A DNA stretch of 64,000 nucleotides from JBNKDD01 sp050288085 (GCA_050288085.1 JBNKDD010000001.1:46126-110125); one strand, 5' to 3'; numbered from the stretch's first letter, positions 26,503-35,774 are shown. Notes: a model not told the origin generated them from the letters alone. A program made the numbers and translations.

Positions 26503-27792
26503 TTAAACGGCTCCGTTTTCAATGCCCGGTATGGGGAAGTTATGGGTCAGTTCGGTGACCTCTTTGCGCACAGCTATTAACCCGGCTTCATCATCTGGAG
26601 CACGCAGCACCTGCCCAATCAACGAGCCAACGACGGCCATCTCGTCTGGACCGAAGCCCCGGCTGGTCAGGGCCGGTGACCCAACACGGATGCCGCTTGT
26701 GATCTTGGCCGGTTGAGGGTCATAGGGGATCAGGTTCTTATTGACGGTGATCCCGGCCCTATCCAGGGCAGTTTCGGCAATGTCGCCGGTAACACCCAGT
26801 GGGCGCAAGTCAACCAACAACAGGTGATTATCCGTGCCACCGGTAACCAGTCGCAGCCCTTCCTCCTGCAATGTTTCACCCAACACTCTGGCATTCTCGA
26901 CAACCTGAGCCGCATAAGTCTTAAAATCAGGCTTCAGGGCCTCGGCGAAACAAACCGCCTTACCGGCAATAACGTGCATCAATGGTCCACCCTGGATGCC
27001 GGGGAATGCACCCCGGTCAATGGCCCGTGCGTGTTCCTGCTTACACAGGATCAGGCCGCCGCGTGGCCCGCGCAGGGTTTTATGGGTACTGCTGGTCACA
27101 ACATCGGCGTAAGGAACCGGATTGGGATGCGCACCACCGGCGATCAGCCCGGAGATATGTGCCATATCAACCATGAAAAGCGCCCCAACTTCGTCGGCAA
27201 TTTCCCGGAATGTGGCAAAATCAATGGTGCGGGGATAAGCCGTGTATCCGGCCAGGATCAGCTTGGGGCGAACGGCGATAGCTAATGATCTGACCTGGTC
27301 GAAATCAATCCGTTCGGTTTCCCGGTCCACACCGTAAGAGATGAAATGGTACAGCCGCCCGGAAAAGTTGATCGGGCTGCCGTGAGTCAGGTGTCCACCC
27401 TGGGCCAGGTCCAGGGCCAGGATGCTGTCCGTCGCCTGGAGTAGACCGGCATAAGCGGCCATATTAGCCTGGGATCCGGAATGCGGCTGAACGTTAGCGT
27501 GTTCCGCCCCAAATAGTTCCTTAGCCCGATTCCGCGCTAAATCCTCAGCAATATCGACAATTTCGCAGCCGCCATAATAACGGCGTCCAGGGTAGCCCTC
27601 TGCATATTTATTGGTCAGGATGGAGCCAGTGGTTTCCAGGACGGCGCGGCTGACATAATTTTCGGAGGCAATCAATTCCAGGTTATCGTGCTGCCGCCGA
27701 GCTTCACGCTGGATCACATCATAAATTTCGGGATCAGCATCTTGCAGGCTTAACCATGCCTGCTGTGATTTTAGTTCTACATTTTTTGCCAT
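26503..27792 (-). CDS. glyA: Serine hydroxymethyltransferase
   Basis: The 429-residue enzyme interconverts serine and glycine with tetrahydrofolate, supplying methylene-THF. The PLP lysine lies in [15 protein letters not shown]. The substrate-binding motifs [19 protein letters not shown] and VDMAHISG are intact. The start has GAGGTACCTC ahead; a long leader of about 230 bases precedes it and appears structured (see separate entry). Confidence 0.97.
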   Translation of the reverse strand: MAKNVELKSQQAWLSLQDADPEIYDVIQREARRQHDNLELIASENYVSRAVLETTGSILTNKYAEGYPGRRYYGGCEIVDIAEDLARNRAKELFGAEHANVQPHSGSQANMAAYAGLLQATDSILALDLAQGGHLTHGSPINFSGRLYHFISYGVDRETERIDFDQVRSLAIAVRPKLILAGYTAYPRTIDFATFREIADEVGALFMVDMAHISGLIAGGAHPNPVPYADVVTSSTHKTLRGPRGGLILCKQEHARAIDRGAFPGIQGGPLMHVIAGKAVCFAEALKPDFKTYAAQVVENARVLGETLQEEGLRLVTGGTDNHLLLVDLRPLGVTGDIAETALDRAGITVNKNLIPYDPQPAKITSGIRVGSPALTSRGFGPDEMAVVGSLIGQVLRAPDDEAGLIAVRKEVTELTHNFPIPGIENGAV

Positions 27793-27866
27793 GAGGTACC
27801 TCTTCTTGAAGGTTCAGGGGCGAGCGCCCGCTTCGTGAACGTTATATCCGTAGGGGAAATCCCAGC

Positions 27867-27939
27867 GACGTGGTCACCCAGTAAGTTTGTGTTGGGTGAT
27901 GCGAATCGGAGGGTTTAAAAAACCTTCCCCCTCAACGTC
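27867..27939 (-). ncRNA. Possible structured leader RNA upstream of glyA
   Basis: The glyA leader can fold as a three-way junction. An outer GACGT/ACGTC helix (27867-27871 with 27935-27939) encloses TCACCCA/TGGGTGA (27874-27880 with 27893-27899) and GAGGG/CCCTC (27909-27913 with 27929-27933). It matches no riboswitch consensus that I know; the THF, glycine, SAM and ZTP cores are not seen. The strand is chosen because glyA is the nearest gene; the opposite direction, toward the gene at 28054, is also possible. Confidence 0.4.
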
Positions 27940-28053
27940 AGGGTTTTAATTTTCAACCGGGACAGGTTGACACTGAATCTATTTTACCCCAAAAGCAGGG
28001 GATCGATTACACTAGGTGGGCTTAAATTTTTATTGAAAGGATTCTGATAGATC

Positions 28054-28494
28054 ATGGATAAAGTAAAGCAGGCGCTGTCTCGCTTTGAAGAAGGTTTTAG
28101 CTGTTCTCAGGCTGTATTCACAGCTTACGGAACCGACTATGGTTTGGCGGATGAACAAGCCTTGAAACTGTCCGAATCATTTGGTGGTGGTATGGCTATG
28201 GGAGAGACATGTGGGGCCGTCACCGGCGCTTTCATGGTTTTGGGGTTGGAGTATGGAAGAACTGAGGCCGGTGATGATGAGTCTAAACAGAAAACAAAGG
28301 AACTTGTCAGAGAGTTTGCTGCACAATTTGAGGAGCAATATGGTTCGCTCACCTGCAAGGGCCTCTTAAAGGTTGATATCAGCACCGCAGAAGGGCATCA
28401 GGCCGCAAAAGAACAGGATTTGTTCCATGCCGTTTGTCCCCGGTTTGTACAAAGCGCGGTGGAAATACTCGAACAGACGTTAAACGGAGACTGA
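28054..28494 (+). CDS. C_GCAxxG_C_C family redox protein
   Basis: 146 residues. The spaced cysteines that define this family are seen in GFSCSQAVF, FGGGMAMGETCGAVTGAF, SLTCKGLL and FHAVCPRF. The family is thought to hold redox-active or metal-binding cysteines; biochemical function is unknown. The start has GAAAGGATT upstream. The gene lies alone, divergent from glyA. Confidence 0.85.
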   Translation: MDKVKQALSRFEEGFSCSQAVFTAYGTDYGLADEQALKLSESFGGGMAMGETCGAVTGAFMVLGLEYGRTEAGDDESKQKTKELVREFAAQFEEQYGSLTCKGLLKVDISTAEGHQAAKEQDLFHAVCPRFVQSAVEILEQTLNGD

Positions 28495-28511
28495 GGTATC
28501 CGGGTAATTAC

Positions 28512-28543
28512 CTGATCGGGCGATTCGCTGATCGCCCGATCAG
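28512..28543. repeat. Perfect 13-bp inverted repeat
   Basis: CTGATCGGGCGAT and ATCGCCCGATCAG are exact reverse complements around a six-base loop, between the stop at 28494 and the next gene. It could be a terminator without a strong T run, or an operator of the Crp/Fnr gene. Confidence 0.6.
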
Positions 28544-28577
28544 CTTACTTACCGGTCGCTGAAAAGGAGTGATCAGC

Positions 28578-29165
28578 ATGACCTCGAATTATCTCAGTGA
28601 TTTAACCGGTGAGATGAACTTCATTGGGGACATTCCCGAAGAAGAATTAAGAAAAGTATTGGCGCACACCAAAACGATCACGGTCGAAAAGGACGGCTAT
28701 TTCTTAAGAGCGGGAGAAGTTCCAGGGCGGATCGGTTACCTGAAATCAGGCTTAATGCGGCTCTTTTACATCGATCTGAACGGCCTTGAAGTCAATAAGC
28801 ATTTTTGCATTGAAAACACACTGGCAATTTCTTACAGCGCTTTTCTTTTGCAGACTGAATCAAGATTTTTCATTCAGGCGTTGGAGGATTCAACACTCGT
28901 TACAATCGATTATCAAACCTATCAGGAGTTGCTGGGCGGTCATATTTGCTGGCAGATTGTCGCCAGAAAGCTGGCAGAGATGGTGTTTATATTGAAGGAA
29001 AAAAGAGAGGCTGAACTCCTGCTCAACAGCGCCCAGGAAAGATATCAACAGTTCCTCGCAGACTACCCCAACCTCGAAACGCGCATCGCACAGTATCATA
29101 TCGCATCCTATCTGGGTATTACCCCCGAATCATTAAGCCGGATTCGTTCCAAAAAATTAACATAG
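28578..29165 (+). CDS. Crp/Fnr-family transcriptional regulator
   Basis: I start at ATG 28578, eight bases after AAGGAG; a GTG at 28569 abuts that site. The product (195 residues) has a cyclic-nucleotide-binding-like beta barrel (residues 20-110) and a C-terminal helix-turn-helix reading IASYLGITPESLSRIRSKK. It lacks the Fnr cysteine cluster. Ligand unknown. This type of short regulator is common in Bacteroidota and some Firmicutes, so transfer is possible but not shown. The next genes are on the same strand. Confidence 0.85.
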   Translation: MTSNYLSDLTGEMNFIGDIPEEELRKVLAHTKTITVEKDGYFLRAGEVPGRIGYLKSGLMRLFYIDLNGLEVNKHFCIENTLAISYSAFLLQTESRFFIQALEDSTLVTIDYQTYQELLGGHICWQIVARKLAEMVFILKEKREAELLLNSAQERYQQFLADYPNLETRIAQYHIASYLGITPESLSRIRSKKLT

Positions 29166-29250
29166 ATCAATGATGTGACACCCATTCTCCTGTATCTTTT
29201 CCATATTGATTGTGATATTGGAAAACTTTTAGTACAGGAGAATAAAAATC

Positions 29251-29484
29251 GTGAAAGCAAAAATCAGCGCAGCAGCGACAAATGGCCTTATTGGTGGGTT
29301 AATCAGTGGGGGCATCTCAGCCTTGTTGAACCACTACCTGCTCCCCTTTCCGGCTACACCGCTGGACAATGTGATCGGACATGGGATCGGTGGCTTTTTC
29401 TGTGGGTTCATTAGCTGCGTGATCGGGATCATGATCTATGCCAGCCAGCATGCAGCCGATAAAACCACGATCGAAGCGGCCTGA
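29251..29484 (+). CDS. Small membrane protein, unknown
   Basis: A GTG start at 29251 with AGGAG nine bases ahead gives a 77-residue protein with two hydrophobic helices (NGLIGGLISGGISALL and GHGIGGFFCGFISCVIGIMIY). Function is unknown. It is followed after 11 bases by a short-chain dehydrogenase, so the two are probably one operon. Confidence 0.65.
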   Translation: MKAKISAAATNGLIGGLISGGISALLNHYLLPFPATPLDNVIGHGIGGFFCGFISCVIGIMIYASQHAADKTTIEAA

Positions 29485-29495
29485 GGGATACGGAC

Positions 29496-30230
29496 ATGGA
29501 ACTATCTAATAAAGTGATCGTCATTACCGGTGCATCAAAGGGACTTGGGAAATCGACTGCACTTCACCTGAGCCGTATCACTCCTCATCTTGTCCTGGTT
29601 GCACGCAGCGAGCGGCTATTGCTCCAGGTTCAAGCGGAAATCGCAAACACGACCGGACATTCACCCTGCGTGATCCAGTGCGATATCGCTTCGGAGGATG
29701 GCGTAAAACGTATGGCTGCCCTGGTTGAAGAGAAATATGGACGGGTTGATGTACTGGTGAATAACGCCGGGATGGGGATATACCGGGTATCGGAAGAACT
29801 ATCAAATCAGGAGATGCGGCGGCACTTCGAGGTGAATTTCTTCGGGGCGTACTATTGCATCAAAGCCCTGCTGCCCTTACTTAAGCAAAGTGAGGCAGGC
29901 TATATTCTGAACGTTGGCTCACTGTTCAGCCGTGTATCTCTAAAAGAGAACAGCGTATATGCCGCCACGAAATTTGCCCTGGCCGGTTTTACGGAAGGTC
30001 TATCCAGTGAGTTGAAGTCTTCCGGTGTGAAGGTTGGCCTGTTCATGCCAGGGCCGATGGACACCGCATTCCAGGATAATCGGGACCAGGGAGCAGCAAA
30101 ATCCCCGGTAATGCTGGATACGAAACGAGTCGCGGCGGTTATCCAGGCTATGATCTGTAAACGGAAGAAAAGCGTGGTTTTGCCCATGTGGATGTTGGCT
30201 GGTCTCAGGCTTAAACGTGCGTTCGCATAG
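29496..30230 (+). CDS. Short-chain dehydrogenase/reductase
   Basis: 244 residues of the classical SDR type: TGASKGLGKST (cofactor), NNAGMG, catalytic Ser in NVGSLFS and Tyr/Lys in VYAATKFALAGFTEG. NADP preference is likely from the basic residue after the second strand (VARSERL). The substrate is unknown. Start ATG with GAGGGATACGG upstream. Confidence 0.87.
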   Translation: MELSNKVIVITGASKGLGKSTALHLSRITPHLVLVARSERLLLQVQAEIANTTGHSPCVIQCDIASEDGVKRMAALVEEKYGRVDVLVNNAGMGIYRVSEELSNQEMRRHFEVNFFGAYYCIKALLPLLKQSEAGYILNVGSLFSRVSLKENSVYAATKFALAGFTEGLSSELKSSGVKVGLFMPGPMDTAFQDNRDQGAAKSPVMLDTKRVAAVIQAMICKRKKSVVLPMWMLAGLRLKRAFA

Positions 30231-30352
30231 GCGGTAAACTCGCCCTGATCTTAGTTCCGCAAATCGATATAATAACTGTGCCCACGTCCTTCATGATGTG
30301 GGCCTTCCATATAGATAGCACGACAGCCTCTTGAGTTTTACCGGAGCGGATC

Positions 30353-31432
30353 ATGGCAAACCAAGTCTCGCCAGTCTTTTCTTCACCCTCTCCTGAGTCG
30401 ATTAGTTCCTATTACGCAGGGCTGCGACCCTTCTGGCATCCGGTACTCCGGGTAGACGATTTGCCCGAAGGGCAGCCGGTCGGTGTCGAACTGCTAGAGG
30501 AAGCGATTGTGCTGGTTCGTCTCAACGATCAGATTGTCGCCATGCAGGACTTGTGCCGCCATTTCCAGGTGCAGTTGTCGTTGGGTGAAATTGTCGAGCG
30601 TGGGGGACAGGAATGCCTGCTGTGTCCTTATCACGGCTGGACCTATGACTCAAGCGGCCAGTGTGTGGATATTCCCCAGCTTGCGCCGGGCCGCGAGATC
30701 CCCCGCGAGGCTAAAGTACCGACCTACCACGTCCAGGAGTGCTATGGCCTGATCTGGGTTTGCCTGGCCGATCAGCCCTATTTTGATATTCCTGCTTTCC
30801 CCGAAGTCAGCGACCCGGAATTCCACCCAGGGCCGCTCCGGGTATACGATCCCTGGATTGCCAGCGCTCCCCGGATCATCATGGGGGCATTGGATGATAC
30901 CCATTTCCCCTGGGTGCATGAGGGTTTCCTGGGGGATCGTTCCGACACCGCCCCACCCGATCACAAAGTCTGGCGCGAGGATCGTTACCTGGTTTCACAG
31001 TATACCGTTATGCAGCCGCGCAATGTCAGTACCGCCGACGTGAGTGACGATGCTCCAGGGGATTCAGTTGGTGGTATGGAAGAAATTACCTACACGAACT
31101 ACGTGGGAGTACCAGGCGTGATCAGGCTGGTCAAGGATGGTGGCGCAGGGCGCTACATTATCTGGATGGCGACCCTGCCACATGCCTATAACAAGACCAC
31201 TACCTTCTGGCGGGTGGCCCGTAATTACGATCGCGATCCGGCTCATGACCAGATTTACGAGGATTTTGAGGATCAGGTGCGGGCACAGGATAAGCCCATT
31301 GTGGAGAGCCAACGGCCCTGGCTGCTGCCACCGTTCTGGACGAAGATCGAGCTGCCGCTTCGCCCGGCGGATCAGCCTTTGATTGAGTATCAGAAATGGT
31401 TGGAAGAATTAGAAATTGCAGTTGATGTGTAA
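30353..31432 (+). CDS. Rieske non-heme iron oxygenase
   Basis: 359 residues. The Rieske cluster ligands are Cys68, His70, Cys91 and His94 (CRH ... CPYHGW) with an unusual longer spacing that includes an extra Cys88. The mononuclear iron site is suggested by DDTHFPWVHEG near residue 183. It resembles the pheophorbide a oxygenase/vanillate demethylase-like group; such enzymes use O2 and a reductase partner, which is not encoded nearby. The start has GGAG seven bases upstream, and a TATAAT lies about 85 bases upstream. It is convergent with the minus-strand cluster. Confidence 0.88.
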   Translation: MANQVSPVFSSPSPESISSYYAGLRPFWHPVLRVDDLPEGQPVGVELLEEAIVLVRLNDQIVAMQDLCRHFQVQLSLGEIVERGGQECLLCPYHGWTYDSSGQCVDIPQLAPGREIPREAKVPTYHVQECYGLIWVCLADQPYFDIPAFPEVSDPEFHPGPLRVYDPWIASAPRIIMGALDDTHFPWVHEGFLGDRSDTAPPDHKVWREDRYLVSQYTVMQPRNVSTADVSDDAPGDSVGGMEEITYTNYVGVPGVIRLVKDGGAGRYIIWMATLPHAYNKTTTFWRVARNYDRDPAHDQIYEDFEDQVRAQDKPIVESQRPWLLPPFWTKIELPLRPADQPLIEYQKWLEELEIAVDV

Positions 31433-31436
31433 TGAT

Positions 31437-31460
31437 AAGGGGCGGCGAAAACCGCCCCTT
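31437..31460. terminator. Bidirectional terminator between Rieske gene and MetH-like gene
   Basis: AAGGGGCGG/CCGCCCCTT forms a 9-bp stem with a CGAAAA loop; TTGTTCTT lies to its right. It ends the convergent transcripts of the Rieske oxygenase and the long minus-strand cluster. Confidence 0.8.
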
Positions 31461-31464
31461 GTTC

Positions 31465-32157
31465 TTAATGATGTCCACCCTGAGCGCGGTAGCGGCAGGT
31501 GTTCCGCACGGCGCAATAATCACAGACTATACCCTTCGCATTGACGTTCGGCCCGATGCCTAAGACCAGCGTCAGTGATTTGGCGGGCTGCATCAGGCAC
31601 CCATCGGTAAGGCTGACACCGATCTCTTGCGCCGGGAGCAGTTCAAAGAGTTGAGGCTGTCCCTCGCCAACCGGCCAATCATCCATACCGGGGCTGAGTG
31701 GCACACTGCTTCCGATTCCTTGAGCCTGAGCCTCCAGTTCAAAATGGCGGCAGGCTGCCACACTCAATGCTTCGACGGTAGCCGATCCGACCGCATCCAA
31801 CGCCAGCCCGTAGATCGGATCGGTGGAAAAGGCATTGTGAGTCATCGATTCGATTCCGCTGCCGACCGTGCACAGGATCGCTATAACCTCGGCTGCCGGG
31901 GCCAGGTGCTCGACCACTAACGGCCCTTTTAACTCAACGCCATCCTCAAGTCGCAGCCGGTTGTGGAGAACATCCTTGACGGCGCGCCTTTCATAAATCA
32001 CGCGAGGCTCTAAGACAGATTGGGCTTCGGATAATGCGTAATCGGCTAACTCAGCGAACTCAGGGCGGCGAGCGCGGATGATCTCCGGATCGCCTCCCTG
32101 GGCACGTAAAACAGCGTCAGCGTCAACCGCGATAGATAGATTATTCAATTGGGGCAT
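31465..32157 (-). CDS. MetH activation-domain-like protein
   Basis: The start is ATG 32157 (MPQLNNLSIAVD), four bases after the stop of the upstream molybdenum hydroxylase subunit. The 230 residues match the B12-dependent methionine synthase activation domain fold: LSPGMDDWPVGEGQPQLFELL and ISVSLTDGCLMQPAKS-like (IGVSLTDGCLMQPAKS). A C-terminal CxxC/C motif (CDYCAVRNTC) is typical of the stand-alone versions near corrinoid methyltransferases. Roles proposed for these are S-adenosylmethionine-linked reactivation of corrinoid enzymes, unproven here. It is the last gene of the cluster. Confidence 0.8.
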   Translation of the reverse strand: MPQLNNLSIAVDADAVLRAQGGDPEIIRARRPEFAELADYALSEAQSVLEPRVIYERRAVKDVLHNRLRLEDGVELKGPLVVEHLAPAAEVIAILCTVGSGIESMTHNAFSTDPIYGLALDAVGSATVEALSVAACRHFELEAQAQGIGSSVPLSPGMDDWPVGEGQPQLFELLPAQEIGVSLTDGCLMQPAKSLTLVLGIGPNVNAKGIVCDYCAVRNTCRYRAQGGHH

Positions 32158-32161
32158 GGAG

Positions 32162-34333
32162 CTATTCCGATAAACCTTCCAATACACTTTCGGGCGTTAA
32201 GGGCAGGTGTTTAAACCAGACACCAGTCGCATCATGTAATGCATCAAGGATGGCGGGAGCAATTGCCAGGATGGGCATCTCGCCAATACCGGTTGCTCCC
32301 CAGGGGCCGATAGGCATTGGATTCTCCAGAATCAGCGATTCAAACTCTTGCGGAATATCCAGGATGGTAGGGATCAGATAGGTGCTTAAATCAGGAGTCA
32401 GCACCCGGCCCTGATCCATCACAAAGTTCTCCATTGTTGCCCAGCCCATACCTTGAATCGCACCACCCTCGATCTGTCCTTCAACCACCGCCGGGTTGAT
32501 AGACTTGCCTACATCATGGGCTGATATGATCCGGGTGATGGCGATCTGGCCGGTCTCGGTATCCACCTCAAGCTCAACTGCTTGAGCCACATAGGCAAAT
32601 GCGAATGCCCCCTTCCCTTTGCCCGTTTCGGGATCGAAGGGTTCGGTCGGCGGGGGAACATAATTGTAGGTGGCAACAGCCGGTCGTTCTTCATTATTCC
32701 ATTCGGCATAGGCAGCTTCTGCTGCACCGATCAGGGCATTTCCGGACATCAATGCCATCCGCGAGGCGGAGACGCTGCCAGCCGAAGGTGTTGTCGCCGT
32801 ATCGATGGCAACGATCTCGACGCTGTCCATCGGCAGATTGAGTGCTTCCGCTGCCATCTGGTGAATGGTAGTCTGGATACCCTGGCCGACCTCGGAAGCA
32901 GATAGACGTACAACGGCTCGTTCAACTTCTGCGCCGCCGTGCAGCTCAATGGTGGCTGTAGATTGTTCTGGATAACCCAGCGTGTAAGCCACATTTTTTA
33001 ACCCGGCGGCAATGCCCAGTCCGCGCAGCACACTGGGCCGGACTTCCTTCTCAACCGGTGGGCGAGACCATCTGCTACCTTTTTCTTTCCAACCGGCAGC
33101 TAAAGCCGCTGCTTCAAGGGTTTCTTTGGCGCTCAGGCCGGGTGGCACCTCGACCATGGTCGAGGTTTGTGAATCCTCGCGCAGGACGTTGATCATGCGC
33201 AGTTCAACCGGATCGATGTTCAAGGCTTCGGCTAAACGCACCATCTGAGATTCGGCGGTCACAATGGCCTGCGGCACGCCAAATCCCCGGAATGCACCGC
33301 CGGTCACGTTGTTCGTAAAGACCGCCATTGCATCTAATTTGACGTGGGGAACTTCATATGAGCCGGTGCTGAATAAGACCGTTGAGGCCAGCACATAGTC
33401 AGTGGTCGAAGTGTAAGCGCCTGCATCAGCTATCACTTCGGTTTCCTGCGCCAGTAGTTTACCGTCTTTAGTTGCCCCCCACTTATGCCGGAGGGTCATG
33501 GTATGGCGCTTGTGATGGCCGATCATGGTTTCTTCGCGAGTCCACACGACTTTGACCGGCTGACCGGTCTTCATCGCGGCGAGCGCCAGCAGGATTTGAA
33601 CTGACACATCCTCTCGCCCGCCAAATGCGCCCCCCGTGAACACGTATTGCACCCGTACCTGATCTTCTGGAAGGTTCAGGCAATGAGCTATCTGGCGTTG
33701 ATCATCGTGGGCCCACTGTCCACCGCACCGGACCACAATGCTCCCGTCATCATCTACCCAGGCTAACCCGGCATCGGGTTGTAAATAGGCATGTTCCTGC
33801 CCGCCAATCTTATACGTCTCTTCGATAATGACATCGGCCTGGGCAAAGCCTGCTTCTACATCGCCCTTGCGAATTCTAAAATTAGTCAGGACGTTATCGT
33901 CCATGCCAGGATGCAATACCGGGGCATTGGGTGCCAGGGCCGCTTCTGGACTACCCAGAGCGGGAAGGTCTTCATACTCAACCATAACCAGATCGCGGGC
34001 ATGGGCGGCGGCTTTTTCTGTCTCGGCAATGATTAAGGCTACCCGGTCGCCGACAAATCGCACCACGTCACCGCACAGCACCGGCTGATCGTAAACACCG
34101 ATTCCGTAGTTGTTGACTGGTACATCCTGGGCTGTCAGGATGGCAATTACACCGGGAGCGGCTTCAGCCTGCGTGGTATCGATATTCAGAATACGGGCAT
34201 GGGGCCGATTGGCGAACAGCACCTTCATGTGCAGCATTCCCGGCATAGACAGGTCGCCAGGGAAATCGGCTGTACCGGTCACTTTAGCGACCGCATCCAC
34301 ACGAGGAACGGATTGGCCTACATAGTGTGTCAT
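32162..34333 (-). CDS. Molybdenum hydroxylase large subunit (xanthine dehydrogenase family)
   Basis: 723 residues. It carries the molybdopterin cytosine-dinucleotide-type domains of XdhA/CoxL/nicotinate-type hydroxylases: SVPRVDAVAKVTGTADFPGDL at the start, FTGGAFGGRED, GAFRGFGVPQ, and near the C-terminus GATGIGEMP with the expected catalytic Glu. The enzyme adds a water-derived hydroxyl to an aromatic heterocycle or purine. The substrate is not determined. It is co-transcribed with the FAD/Fe-S subunit (12 bases upstream) and MetH-like gene (4 bases downstream). Confidence 0.92.
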   Translation of the reverse strand: MTHYVGQSVPRVDAVAKVTGTADFPGDLSMPGMLHMKVLFANRPHARILNIDTTQAEAAPGVIAILTAQDVPVNNYGIGVYDQPVLCGDVVRFVGDRVALIIAETEKAAAHARDLVMVEYEDLPALGSPEAALAPNAPVLHPGMDDNVLTNFRIRKGDVEAGFAQADVIIEETYKIGGQEHAYLQPDAGLAWVDDDGSIVVRCGGQWAHDDQRQIAHCLNLPEDQVRVQYVFTGGAFGGREDVSVQILLALAAMKTGQPVKVVWTREETMIGHHKRHTMTLRHKWGATKDGKLLAQETEVIADAGAYTSTTDYVLASTVLFSTGSYEVPHVKLDAMAVFTNNVTGGAFRGFGVPQAIVTAESQMVRLAEALNIDPVELRMINVLREDSQTSTMVEVPPGLSAKETLEAAALAAGWKEKGSRWSRPPVEKEVRPSVLRGLGIAAGLKNVAYTLGYPEQSTATIELHGGAEVERAVVRLSASEVGQGIQTTIHQMAAEALNLPMDSVEIVAIDTATTPSAGSVSASRMALMSGNALIGAAEAAYAEWNNEERPAVATYNYVPPPTEPFDPETGKGKGAFAFAYVAQAVELEVDTETGQIAITRIISAHDVGKSINPAVVEGQIEGGAIQGMGWATMENFVMDQGRVLTPDLSTYLIPTILDIPQEFESLILENPMPIGPWGATGIGEMPILAIAPAILDALHDATGVWFKHLPLTPESVLEGLSE

Positions 34334-34345
34334 TGACTTTTGCTC

Positions 34346-35758
34346 CTATCGTCCCTGAATCGTGCGTTCAACCGCCTCTATGATCTTATAGTACCCGGTG
34401 CACCGGCACAGGTTGCCGGAGAATGCCTGCGTGATGGCTTCTCGTGAGGGGGTGGGCTGCTCTGCCAAGAGTGATTCGCCAGTCATTACAAAGCCGGGGA
34501 TACAATACCCGCACTGGATCGCGCCCGCATCGACAAAAGACTGCTGCAAGGGAGTGAGTTGGTCTTTTTGCTTGAGGCCCTCAATCGTGACGATCTCCGC
34601 GCCGTGTGCACGGGGGGCAGGTACCAGGCAGCTCAACACTGCCATGCCATCCAGAAAGACCGTGCACGATCCGCATTCACCTTCGGCACAGGCTTCTTTA
34701 GTCCCGGTTAAGTTTGCATCCTCGCGCAGCATCCTGAGCAGTGTTTTGTCGTGCGCCCCGTGAATGGTGACCGGCTGCCCGTTGATGGTCGTTTCAATTG
34801 GCTGGTCGGCGTGACGGGGAGTCTCACCGCCCAGTGGGGCGAAATGGCCGTCAGTGCTGCCCCATAACATCGGGATCGTATCCGGCCAGGATTCGCGCTC
34901 GGAGCCTTCCCTCAGGGTGAGCAGCGCCCGCCGGGTCAGGGTGTAGACCATCTTCTGGCGATAAGCCGCGCTGCCCCGCACATCGCTGATCGGGCTGGCT
35001 GCGCCCACAGCTAACTCTGCCGCCTGCTCGATGATTGCATCTTCAAGCGTCTGACCGGCCAGGAAATCCTCTGCTTCTGAGGCACGGACAATCGTCGGGG
35101 CGACACTGCCCAAAGCAATCCGCGCCCGCTCGATCTTGTCACCATTGAAGGTCAGCACGACGGCCACGTTAACGACGGCAATCGCCATCGCGCGGCGTAA
35201 CCCCAGCTTGAGGAAAATCCCCCGCTCGTTTTCAGCCAGAGGCACAAAGACAATGTCCGCCAGCATCTCATCGGGTTCAAGGGCTGTCTGCCGCACGCCG
35301 TGGAAGAACCGGTCGAAAGTGAGGAATCGAGCACCATGCTCGGCACTTTCCAGCACAACCTGTGCATCAAGCGCCCACAGCGGGGTGATCGTATCGTTAG
35401 CGGGTGAGGCGGTAATCAGGTTGCCTGCTACCGTTGCCCGGTTGCGTAGTTGGGCCGAACCAACACCGAGGCAGGCCAGGGCAAGCGGATAAGCCTGTTC
35501 CACGCATAGCGGGGAGGCCAGCACATGGTTGTGGGTGACCAATGGCCCCAGGTGGATCATTCCTTCGGAATCCTGCCAGATCGAGTCCAGATCAGGCAAG
35601 CGGGTGATGTCGATCAAAGTAGTGGGACTTCGAAGTCCTCGCTCTATTTCAAGGATCAGGTCAGTGCCGCCCGCAACCAGCCGGGCATTGGTGCCATATC
35701 GTGCCAGTAAGTCCAGAACTTCTTGATAGGTGGTTGGTGCAAAGTAGTCCTGCCACAT
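34346..35758 (-). CDS. Molybdenum hydroxylase FAD and [2Fe-2S] subunits fused
   Basis: I take ATG 35758 as the start; an upstream in-frame TTG at 35800 overlaps the previous gene. The 470-residue protein is a fusion with reversed order compared with eukaryotic xanthine dehydrogenase. The FAD domain comes first (ARLVAGGTDLILEIERG, CLGVGSAQLRNRATVAGNL), and a 2Fe-2S domain follows from about residue 315 (CAEGECGSCTVFLDG, QCGYCIPGFVMTGESLL, LCRCTGYYKIIEAV). Both clusters look complete. The fusion keeps CoxM and CoxS together with the large subunit encoded next. Confidence 0.9.
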   Translation of the reverse strand: MWQDYFAPTTYQEVLDLLARYGTNARLVAGGTDLILEIERGLRSPTTLIDITRLPDLDSIWQDSEGMIHLGPLVTHNHVLASPLCVEQAYPLALACLGVGSAQLRNRATVAGNLITASPANDTITPLWALDAQVVLESAEHGARFLTFDRFFHGVRQTALEPDEMLADIVFVPLAENERGIFLKLGLRRAMAIAVVNVAVVLTFNGDKIERARIALGSVAPTIVRASEAEDFLAGQTLEDAIIEQAAELAVGAASPISDVRGSAAYRQKMVYTLTRRALLTLREGSERESWPDTIPMLWGSTDGHFAPLGGETPRHADQPIETTINGQPVTIHGAHDKTLLRMLREDANLTGTKEACAEGECGSCTVFLDGMAVLSCLVPAPRAHGAEIVTIEGLKQKDQLTPLQQSFVDAGAIQCGYCIPGFVMTGESLLAEQPTPSREAITQAFSGNLCRCTGYYKIIEAVERTIQGR

Positions 35759-35774
35759 AGTTGGCTTTGGCCTT

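Noticed and set aside
26713..27285. 190-codon plus-strand frame opposite glyA
   Set aside because: It is a shadow of glyA, whose catalytic motifs are complete.
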